Source of the DNA: Phycisphaeraceae bacterium | GTDB lineage: Bacteria > Planctomycetota > Phycisphaerae > Phycisphaerales > Phycisphaeraceae | Length of the DNA: 46,928 bases | NCBI GenBank assembly: GCA_029260655.1 | Contig: JAJDCU010000013.1 | Coordinates: forward strand, 1 to 46,928 | Direction: 5' to 3' | In this document: in pieces, positions 33,854-38,678 of the stretch | Numbering within the stretch: position 1 is the first letter of the stretch | Layout: each line of letters begins with the position of its first letter | Program-made: the position numbers and the translations under genes | The notes under the pieces: generated by a model | What the model saw: only the letters and a program-made list of their open reading frames with translations | Told to the model about the DNA's origin: nothing | Databases searched by the model: none

Positions 33854-33926
33854 TGGATCGGGTGGGCAACGATCCCACAACCTGCCGGTTAAGAGCCGGC
33901 TGCTCTGCCGATTGAGCTACCGATCC
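33854..33926 (-). tRNA. tRNA-Lys (CTT) with inverted T54/A58
   Basis: 73 bases, anticodon loop CTCTTAA, perfect acceptor GGATCGG/CCGATCC, A73. The T loop is ATCGTTG, again A54 with T58, as in tRNA-Ser(GCT) of the same array. Confidence 0.88.
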
Positions 33927-33984
33927 AAAGCATGCAATATCCGACGCCGATGTTTCCACCGGCGTCGGCCTTTCGTGTAAGTAG

Positions 33985-35217
33985 TTAATCCTTGTAAGGG
34001 TCGAACTCGTCCTCACCCGCCATCGCCACGCCGACCGGGGTCAGTGTGTGGACGACGCGGACCGTCGGCCCGTGATGCTTGAGGACCTCGTCCAGGCGTT
34101 TGTAACACTGCGGCGACTCGTCCGTGCCGGCGCCGCGCAGTTCCACGCCCTTGCCGTCGACCCATTTCATCATCATCTCACGGCTGATCTCGCCGCCGGA
34201 CACACGGACGAACCCGCCGGTCTTCTTCGACCAGCGCTTCCGACCGGCCGCCTTGGTACGGCTCATCACACGGCCTGCGCCGTGCACCGTCGAGTACAAC
34301 GCCGGCTTGCTCTCGGGCGAATCCACACCTTCCAGGATGACACTGTTGTCACCCATCGAGCCGCCGACAAAACCACGCTGGCCCGGGAACGCCGGGGTCG
34401 CGCCCTTGCGGACGACCCACAACTCAACTTCTGCGCCGGCGAGCTCATGTGTCTCCTTCCACGCGAAGTTGTGGTGGTTGTGGACCTCTTCAAGGACCTT
34501 CGTCTTCAAGAGGCGTGCAACCTTCTGGCACACCCAGTCGCGCCCGGCGTAGGCGTAACGCCCGGCCAGCTCCATGCACCGGATGTACTCCTCGCCGAGG
34601 TAGGACTTCTCGTGGAACACGACCGGCTTGACGTGCATGCCGTCCGAGCCGCCGCCCTTCTCGACGAAGAACGACGCCAGCTTGTGCCCAAGCCCACGGC
34701 TGCCAAAGTGTACGCCGCACCAGACGCGGTCCTGCTCATCGACAAACAGGTCGACGTAATGGTTGCCCGACCCGACCGTGCCCAGTTGCTGCCGGGCCAG
34801 TTGCTTGAGGTCACGACACTTTGGCACACGGATACGCAGCGAGTCGACCAGATCCCAGGTATCATCATCGAACAGCTCGTGGTCGACGTCTTCCAGGTTC
34901 TTTCGGCCGATGCCGAAGGAGATCTGCCGGAAGATCGCGTCCATGACCTTCCTGATGTCCTTACGCAACTCGTCGCCGGTCATATCCAATCGCACGGCCT
35001 TGTTGCCGCAGGCGATGTCGTAACCGACGCCCGACGGGCTGACCATCCCGTGGTACGCCACGACGCCGCCGATCGGCATCGCGTAACCCAGGTGGTGGTC
35101 GCCCATCAGCGCCGCCGCGGCGGCTTCCTTGTCCTCAAAGCAGCGCTGAATCTGCTCCACCGCGCCCGCGTCCGGCTCGCCCCAAACCGGGACCCGATCA
35201 ATCATGACATGGCCCAT
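33985..35217 (-). CDS. rtcB: RtcB RNA ligase inside the tRNA array
   Basis: A 410-residue RtcB ligase. RtcB joins RNA ends carrying a 2',3'-cyclic phosphate or 3'-phosphate to 5'-OH ends using GTP and manganese, the ends left by many anticodon nucleases. Visible motifs: SGVGYDIACG (D67, C70, metal site), TVGSGNH (residues 147-153), WCGVHFGSRGLGH (metal histidines near 170 and 178), HNHHNF (246-251), RKGATPA (270-276) and STVHGAGRVMSR, in which H312 should be the guanylylated histidine. Length equals E. coli RtcB (about 408). The ATG at 35217 has a good GGAGG six bases upstream. No rtcA, rtcR or archease gene is in view. It lies with only 59-74 bases to the tRNA genes on both sides and on the same strand, so repair of the array tRNAs, or of cell tRNAs under the same stress, is likely. 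Confidence 0.93.
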   Translation of the reverse strand: MGHVMIDRVPVWGEPDAGAVEQIQRCFEDKEAAAAALMGDHHLGYAMPIGGVVAYHGMVSPSGVGYDIACGNKAVRLDMTGDELRKDIRKVMDAIFRQISFGIGRKNLEDVDHELFDDDTWDLVDSLRIRVPKCRDLKQLARQQLGTVGSGNHYVDLFVDEQDRVWCGVHFGSRGLGHKLASFFVEKGGGSDGMHVKPVVFHEKSYLGEEYIRCMELAGRYAYAGRDWVCQKVARLLKTKVLEEVHNHHNFAWKETHELAGAEVELWVVRKGATPAFPGQRGFVGGSMGDNSVILEGVDSPESKPALYSTVHGAGRVMSRTKAAGRKRWSKKTGGFVRVSGGEISREMMMKWVDGKGVELRGAGTDESPQCYKRLDEVLKHHGPTVRVVHTLTPVGVAMAGEDEFDPYKD

Positions 35218-35290
35218 CGGGCACCTCCTTTCGGTATCGCCATTACATTCTAGACAGCATACACCGCCGTCTGCTCTGAACTCTTTTCAA

Positions 35291-35364
35291 TGCGCCGTGC
35301 CGGAGTCGAACCGGCTGCCTGCTGATTGGAAGTCAGCCGCTCTGCCAACGTGAGCTAACGACGC
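35291..35364 (-). tRNA. tRNA-Gly (TCC)
   Basis: 74 bases, anticodon loop CTTCCAA in a perfect GCTGA/TCAGC stem, acceptor GCGTCGT/ACGGCGC, A73. Confidence 0.9.
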
Positions 35365-35369
35365 ACGAA

Positions 35370-35444
35370 TCTGCCCGGCTGGATTCGAACCCGCGATCTC
35401 TCCCACCCGAAGGGAGCGCGATGACCAGGCTTCGCTACAGGCTG
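35370..35444 (-). tRNA. tRNA-Pro (CGG)
   Basis: 75 bases, anticodon loop TTCGGGT, C1-G72 and A73 as expected for proline. Mismatches at 2-71 and in the T stem (51-63). Confidence 0.85.
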
Positions 35445-35492
35445 TTTATGGGGTCCATTATTCAAAGCCGTTTGCGGCTTAGCGATAGTCAA

Positions 35493-35564
35493 TCAGGGGA
35501 GGGGGATTCGAACCCGCTTCCTCGGGGTCACGGCCCGAAGCTTTACCCAATAAGCTATCCCCTG
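35493..35564 (-). tRNA. tRNA-His (GTG) with C33, lacking the G-1:C73 pair
   Basis: 72 bases, stem TCGGG/CCCGA with loop CCGTGAC: anticodon GTG and C33. Acceptor CAGGGGA/TCCCCTG is perfect, but the base before position 1 is A and the discriminator is A, so the usual histidine identity pair G-1:C73 is absent. Confidence 0.85.
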
Positions 35565-35609
35565 TTCCCCCGGATGTGCAGACCACCGCGTCTGCCGTTG
35601 TGAACACAT

Positions 35610-35817
35610 TTAATCCATTGGCCAGAAGTAGTGGCCACGGTTCGTGCCGTCGTATCGGCCGGACTTCATGCAGCACTTCTTAAAAGCACCGCCCGGACCC
35701 ACATGGGCAAGGGTCGCTTCGGCCGAGCTTCTCGATAAGCTCCTTGTTGCTATGGACAACCCGATCTCCCTTCTTCACGCGCGACTCGGATGGATACCCG
35801 TAACGTCGCTTACTCAT
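35610..35817 (-). CDS. Small SEC-C zinc-motif protein requiring a +1 frameshift
   Basis: Read straight from the ATG at 35817, the frame gives 45 residues ending CPCGSGRCF and a TAA stop (35682-35680). If the ribosome slips +1 on TTT TAA G, the text continues [19 protein letters not shown] and so restores the exact SEC-C signature C-P-C-G-S-G-x2-F-K-K-C-C; the protein then has 68 residues and stops at 35610. SEC-C motifs bind zinc through three Cys and a fourth Cys or His and occur at the SecA C-terminus and in many small proteins. TTTT lets tRNA-Phe re-pair in the +1 frame, and a purine-rich GGGTCCGGGCGG lies just upstream, as in the prfB frameshift site. A simple decayed gene or sequencing error is the alternative. 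It sits between tRNA-His and tRNA-Pro genes. Confidence 0.6.
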
Positions 35818-35864
35818 CGGCCTGAAAGGATTCTTCTTCGTTAAAAGCCATGGTCCTGATGCAT
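35810..35864 (-). CDS. Leader peptide region overlapping the SEC-C start
   Basis: The only strong ribosome-binding site here (AAGGAGG, 35877-35871) serves the ATG at 35864, which reads MHQDHGF and then meets TTT TAA. An ATG at 35851 in the +1 frame reads [13 protein letters not shown] and its TAA overlaps the SEC-C ATG (ATGAGTAA). Either a short coupled leader or a second +1 slip could feed the SEC-C gene. Whether any peptide is made is uncertain. Confidence 0.3.
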
Positions 35865-35897
35865 GGTGCACCTCCTTCGTGAAAGAGACAGAAACAA

Positions 35898-35970
35898 TCA
35901 GAGCGGCAGGGCTTGAACCTGCGGCCTCCCGGATCCAAACCGGGCGCTCTCCCAACTGAGCTACGCTCTG
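35898..35970 (-). tRNA. tRNA-Pro (TGG)
   Basis: 73 bases, anticodon loop TTTGGAT, perfect CAGAGCG/CGCTCTG acceptor with C1-G72, A73; all arms canonical except T loop TTCAAGC. Confidence 0.93.
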
Positions 35971-35990
35971 AGCTGAAGCAGACGAACAAG

Positions 35991-36062
35991 TGGAGCCGCG
36001 GGGAATCGAACCCCGATCCGCCGGGTGCAAACCGGGCGCTCTGCCGATTGAGCTACGGTCCC
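35991..36062 (-). tRNA. tRNA-Ala (TGC)
   Basis: 72 bases, anticodon loop TTTGCAC. The alanine identity pair G3-U70 is present in acceptor GGGACCG/CGGCTCC; A4-C69 and C27-C43 are mismatched. A73. Confidence 0.88.
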
Positions 36063-36074
36063 TCTCCAAACAAA

Positions 36075-36148
36075 TGTCGCCGGGAGGATTCGAACCTCCA
36101 ACTACCAGGATCTCGGCCTGGCCCCTCTGCCGATTGGGGCACGACGAC
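36075..36148 (-). tRNA. tRNA-Leu (GAG), class I form with C33
   Basis: Stem CCAGG/CCTGG with loop CCGAGAT gives anticodon GAG and C33. The variable loop is only TAGTT (five bases), although bacterial leucine tRNAs normally have a long variable arm. D arm CCCC...AGGG shared with the two other class I Leu genes here. A73. Confidence 0.78.
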
Positions 36149-36159
36149 GCATCAATAAG

Positions 36160-36233
36160 TGGCCCGGGTGGGAGTCGAACCCACAGCGCACCGGGTTTGA
36201 GCCGGCGTCCTCTGCCGTTTGGGATACCGAGCC
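36160..36233 (-). tRNA. tRNA-Leu (CAA), class I form
   Basis: Anticodon loop CTCAAAC in GCCGG/CCGGT, variable loop GCGCT (five bases), acceptor GGCTCGG/CCGGGCC, A73. The D arm (TCCC...AGGA) matches the other short Leu tRNAs. Confidence 0.8.
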
Positions 36234-36278
36234 GTTGAGAGCCACGCCCCTGGAATGCACCCCGGAATGATCTCGCAA

Positions 36279-36362
36279 TGCCCCTGGCTGGATTCGAACC
36301 AGCAAGTCATCACTGACAACGGGGTTTAAGCCCGTAGCGTTTGCCTGTTTCGCCACAGAGGC
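36279..36362 (-). tRNA. tRNA-Leu (TAA), normal class II form
   Basis: 84 bases, anticodon loop CTTAAAC, long variable arm (about 15 bases), TGTGGCG-type D region usual for Leu, acceptor GCCTCTG/CAGGGGC, A73. Confidence 0.92.
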
Positions 36363-36377
36363 ATCAGAAAGAAAAAG

Positions 36378-36451
36378 TACCGCCGGCAGGAGTCGAACCT
36401 GCACTGTACCGGTTCTGAGCCGGTTCCCTCTACCGATTGGGGTACGACGGC
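36378..36451 (-). tRNA. tRNA-Leu (CAG), class I form
   Basis: Anticodon loop CTCAGAA in a perfect ACCGG/CCGGT stem, variable loop ACAGT (five bases), acceptor GCCGTCG/CGGCGGT, A73. Confidence 0.8.
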
Positions 36452-36459
36452 ATACGTAA

Positions 36460-36532
36460 TCACCCCGGCAAGACTCGAACTTGCAGTCTTCGGCTTCAGA
36501 GACCGACGCTCTTCCGGTTGAGCTACGAGGTG
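36460..36532 (-). tRNA. tRNA-Gln (CTG) on an Arg-like body
   Basis: Anticodon loop CTCTGAA, but C1-G72 and A73 instead of the U1 and G73 seen in the other Gln(CTG). Acceptor CACCTCG/CGGGGTG is nearly that of the array tRNA-Arg genes, suggesting anticodon change after duplication. Confidence 0.8.
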
Positions 36533-36550
36533 TGGTGTTGAAAAAGCAAG

Positions 36551-36623
36551 TCAGGCCGGCGGGGGTCGAACCCGCAACCTGCCGGTTCAAAGCCGGCCGC
36601 TCCGCCGATTGAGCTACGGCCTA
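36551..36623 (-). tRNA. tRNA-Gln (TTG)
   Basis: 73 bases, anticodon loop CTTTGAA, perfect anticodon stem, U1-G72, A73. Confidence 0.9.
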
Positions 36624-36626
36624 AGA

Positions 36627-36698
36627 TCGACCCGGCGGGACTCGAACCCACGCATAGGCCCTTATAAGGGACCCGCTCTGCCACTGAGCTACGGGTCG
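36627..36698 (-). tRNA. tRNA-Ile (TAT)
   Basis: 72 bases, anticodon loop CTTATAA, perfect acceptor CGACCCG/CGGGTCG, A73. Most bacteria read ATA with a lysidine-modified CAT tRNA instead, so a TAT anticodon is uncommon. Only three bases separate it from tRNA-Gln(TTG). Confidence 0.9.
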
Positions 36699-36708
36699 AG
36701 TGCATAAA

Positions 36709-36781
36709 TCACCCCGGCAGGATTCGAACCTGCACCTTCCGGATTCGTAGTCCGGCGTCCATCCATTTGGACCTCGGGGTG
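36709..36781 (-). tRNA. tRNA-Arg (ACG) with A8
   Basis: 73 bases, anticodon loop CTACGAA, perfect acceptor CACCCCG/CGGGGTG, A73. Position 8 is A. D stem GTCC/GGAC. Confidence 0.9.
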
Positions 36782-36795
36782 GAAGCATTTCACAA

Positions 36796-36868
36796 AGCCA
36801 CGGGCCGGGGTCGAACCGGCAGCCTGCCGTTTACAAGACGGCCGCTCCGCCAATTGAGCTACCGTGGC
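36796..36868 (-). tRNA. tRNA-Thr (TGT)
   Basis: 73 bases, anticodon loop CTTGTAA, perfect acceptor GCCACGG/CCGTGGC, U73. Confidence 0.93.
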
Positions 36869-36882
36869 AACCATTCAAAAAG

Positions 36883-36956
36883 CGGCGTCGACGGGGATCG
36901 AACCCGTGGCCTCTTCCGTGACAGGGAAGCGCTCTATCCGACTGAGCTACGACACC
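36883..36956 (-). tRNA. tRNA-Asp (GTC)
   Basis: 74 bases, anticodon loop CTGTCAC, acceptor GGTGTCG/CGACGCC, G73 as expected for aspartate. Confidence 0.93.
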
Positions 36957-36959
36957 GTG

Positions 36960-37028
36960 CGGGTCGCGGAGGGCTTGCGCCCGGTGTGGTCTCCTACCCC
37001 CGGGAAACACCGTCCATGCCGCGACCCG
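36960..37028 (-). ncRNA. Candidate structured RNA element in the array (three-way fold)
   Basis: A perfect 10-bp outer stem (CGGGTCGCGG/CCGCGACCCG) encloses two arms: CGGTGT/ACACCG with a GC-rich apical part, and GGGC-GCAA-GCCC with a GNRA tetraloop on the minus strand. It replaces a tRNA position between tRNA-Asp and tRNA-Thr and has the size of a tRNA, but no D, T or anticodon loop. Confidence 0.45.
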
Positions 37029-37060
37029 TGTCTTTCACTGAACTTCAACAAACAATCCAA

Positions 37061-37133
37061 AGCTACCGACGGGAGTCGAACCCGTGACCGCCCGCATACC
37101 AGGCGGGTGCTCTCCCGGCCGAGCTCCGGCAGC
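37061..37133 (-). tRNA. tRNA-Thr (GGT) with G8
   Basis: 73 bases, anticodon loop CTGGTAT, acceptor GCTGCCG/CGGTAGC, U73. Position 8 is G in place of U. Confidence 0.9.
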
Positions 37134-37148
37134 TACCGAAGACGCGAA

Positions 37149-37220
37149 TTGACCCGAGAGGAGTCGAACCTCTTACCCCCCGCTTATCAGGCGGGCGCTC
37201 TCCCGGTGAGCTACGGGTCA
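37149..37220 (-). tRNA. tRNA-Ile (GAT)
   Basis: 72 bases, anticodon loop CTGATAA, perfect acceptor TGACCCG/CGGGTCA, A73. This is the intact copy; the Ile(GAT) at 33085 is damaged. Confidence 0.93.
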
Positions 37221-37336
37221 GACAAGAAAAACGCAGTGCCCCGCCGCCCGATTGCGGCGAGGCCCGCGATATCTTTTACATCCTTCCGCTCTTGACTTGT
37301 CAATGAACCGTCCGCCGTAAACACGACGCTTCAAAG

Positions 37337-37408
37337 CCGCTGGTCCCGGATTCGAACCGGGGGCTCCCGAACTTCAACCGGGCGCTTTACCCGCTAAGCG
37401 AACCAGCG
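37337..37408 (-). tRNA. tRNA-Phe (GAA)
   Basis: 72 bases, anticodon loop TTGAAGT, perfect acceptor CGCTGGT/ACCAGCG. Discriminator is G and position 1-72 is C-G, both unlike the usual phenylalanine G1-C72 and A73. Confidence 0.88.
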
Positions 37409-37468
37409 TCCCAGGGAATCTTTCTTTCGTGTCGATCACACATGGGAAAAACTTCCGGGTATTTCAAA

Positions 37469-37540
37469 TCGCCGCGGCCGGGATCGAACCGGCGCACTCC
37501 TCCTTGTGACGGAGGCGCTCTTCCGCTGAGCTACGCGGCA
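37469..37540 (-). tRNA. tRNA-Val (CAC)
   Basis: 72 bases. Stem CCTCC/GGAGG with loop GTCACAA gives anticodon CAC. Acceptor TGCCGCG/CGCGGCG, A73. Confidence 0.9.
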
Positions 37541-37545
37541 TTCGT

Positions 37546-37603
37546 TGGCGCACCGATCGCGCGGACGGTCCACACCCGTCTTCGACATCGAAACGGTGCG
37601 CCA
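37546..37603 (-). ncRNA. Second candidate structured RNA element
   Basis: A perfect 10-bp outer stem (TGGCGCACCG/CGGTGCGCCA) encloses two hairpins, TTCGA/TCGAA and GACGG/CCGTC with a seven-base loop. The topology is like the element at 36960-37028, with different sequence. Confidence 0.4.
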
Positions 37604-37618
37604 CTTACGGCTTGTCAA

Positions 37619-37707
37619 TGGCGGCGGCGGGATTCGAACCCGCGTCTCCGCCCCCGGATGTTTCCCTTGTGTATGACTACACGGGGGGAACACCCGGGGG
37701 CGCCGCT
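37619..37707 (-). ncRNA. tRNA-like molecule with one long hairpin in place of D and anticodon arms
   Basis: The 3' part is a perfect tRNA T arm (GCGGG-TTCGAAT-CCCGC) and acceptor strand CGCCGCC followed by A73; the 5' strand AGCGGCG pairs with it at six of seven positions. The middle folds as one hairpin of about 47 bases: CGCCCCCGG/CCGGGGGCG, then TGTTCCC/GGGAAACA with a bulge, then GTGTA/TACAC. The layout recalls tmRNA-like acceptor/T domains. The apex includes GTCATAC, so a distorted tRNA-Met(CAT) is a weaker reading. Confidence 0.55.
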
Positions 37708-37717
37708 ATCAATCAGA

Positions 37718-37791
37718 TCGCGATGGCTGGACTCGAACCAGCAACCTTTCCCTTATGAGGGGTCTGCTCCGCCTTGTTGAGCTACATCGCG
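37718..37791 (-). tRNA. tRNA-Met (CAT), elongator or Ile2 type
   Basis: 74 bases, anticodon loop CTCATAA, perfect acceptor CGCGATG/CATCGCG, A73. No initiator features. Two outer anticodon-stem positions are unpaired. Whether the C34 is modified to lysidine cannot be told. Confidence 0.88.
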
Positions 37792-37842
37792 TGTTTAGTT
37801 TTGTCCGTTCATCATGTCATCCTTATCCGCACAAACATCCAA

Positions 37843-37914
37843 TGGCCGCGGCTGGTTTCGAACCAGCGTCCTCCTGCGTGTCGGGCAGGCGATCTACCGC
37901 TGATCTACGCGACC
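37843..37914 (-). tRNA. tRNA-Val (GAC) with C33
   Basis: 72 bases. Perfect stem CCTGC/GCAGG with loop CCGACAC: anticodon GAC preceded by C33. D stem GATC/GATC, acceptor GGTCGCG/CGCGGCC, A73. Confidence 0.85.
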
Positions 37915-37926
37915 AGATATTTCCAA

Positions 37927-37997
37927 TAGCCCCGGTGGGAATCGAACCCACGGCTCCGCCTTGAAGGGGCGGCGTGCTGCCACTGCACCACAAGGCC
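37927..37997 (-). tRNA. tRNA-Glu (TTC) with C33, first gene of the array
   Basis: 71 bases. Perfect stem CCGCC/GGCGG with loop CCTTCAA: anticodon TTC preceded by C33. Acceptor GGCCTTG/CGGGGCT with several G-U pairs, A73. It is promoter-proximal if the array is read as one transcript. Confidence 0.85.
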
Positions 37998-38617
37998 AAG
38001 CAGATACAGCATTTGCGCCGTACCAGGAATCACTGTTTGGGTTTTGGGTCGTGGGAAGCGGTCTTACGCGGTGGGTCGATTGCCGAGCATTCTGGGCTGC
38101 TCATGTTGGCTAAATCGACCCCGATCGGCGGCCCTTGTATCCGGTAGCACGCATGAAGCGTAACCGGAACACATAAAGAACCGTACGAACGAGTCGCATA
38201 AACCCGCAGATATCGCGGGCCCGCTCCTGACGCCAAACAGCGACGCACAGGATGTGCGTTCAAAGAGATTCAAGATTTGCTGTTTGACGGTCATCGCAGT
38301 ACCTGCTTCAAAGTAAGAAGTCACATGACTTCGCGAGAACTATATCGGCGCATCGGCCAATCTGCAATAGGTAATACGACAAAACGTTGAAAATTGTTCC
38401 CAAGCCTCGTCATAAGTATCACGTTTTGAGATTCTGGAGGAAAAAAAGGAAGGCCCCTGACGGGCAACCCCGGAGCCGGAGCGTAGAAACTGTGGATGGG
38501 TATCGCCCGGCGGCATGCCGCTATTCCAGTTGATGCAGGACGAGGCCGGCGAAGCGTAGATTGGCACGCAGATCTTGCAGGCCCAATGTCGCCCTCGCGG
38601 TTTATGGCGGATGTCGG
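37998..38617. other. Upstream region of the array, no convincing gene
   Basis: About 620 bases that should hold the promoter of the tRNA array on the minus strand. Two overlapping minus frames of 77 and 86 codons (38030-38324) lack family resemblance and good start signals; they could be a decayed gene. I cannot fix promoter hexamers. Confidence 0.4.
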
Positions 38618-38640
38618 AAAAAAGGCCCCGTTGAAAGGCC
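38618..38640 (-). terminator. Weak intrinsic terminator after the symporter gene
   Basis: On the minus strand GGCCTT-TCAAC-GGGGCC (two G-U pairs) is followed by six T residues, about 40 bases past the symporter stop codon. Confidence 0.5.
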
Positions 38641-38678
38641 GAGCGTTCCGCTCCCGTCTAAACCTGATGCAGACGCCC

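Noticed and set aside
34048-35253. 401-codon open frame on the plus strand
   Set aside because: It is the antisense of rtcB, caused by GC-rich codon bias; no family resemblance, and rtcB is unambiguous.
36960-37028. GOLLD, ROOL or similar large phage-associated RNA
   Set aside because: Those RNAs are several hundred bases long; this element is about 70 bases and shows none of their features I can recall.
35898-37693. Many short frames with peptides such as SSIGRAPGL or GSNPARG across the array
   Set aside because: These are translations of tRNA genes and their T arms, a known source of false proteins.
37619-37707. tRNA-Sec or tmRNA
   Set aside because: No TCA anticodon in a proper loop and no long acceptor-D geometry for tRNA-Sec; no tag reading frame for tmRNA.
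38030-38324. Two overlapping minus-strand frames upstream of the array
   Set aside because: No recognisable domain, Cys-rich and irregular composition, no ribosome-binding site; kept only as a possible decayed gene.
38440-38520. Riboswitch upstream of the symporter end
   Set aside because: The GC-rich text is downstream of the minus-strand gene and matches no riboswitch consensus I know.
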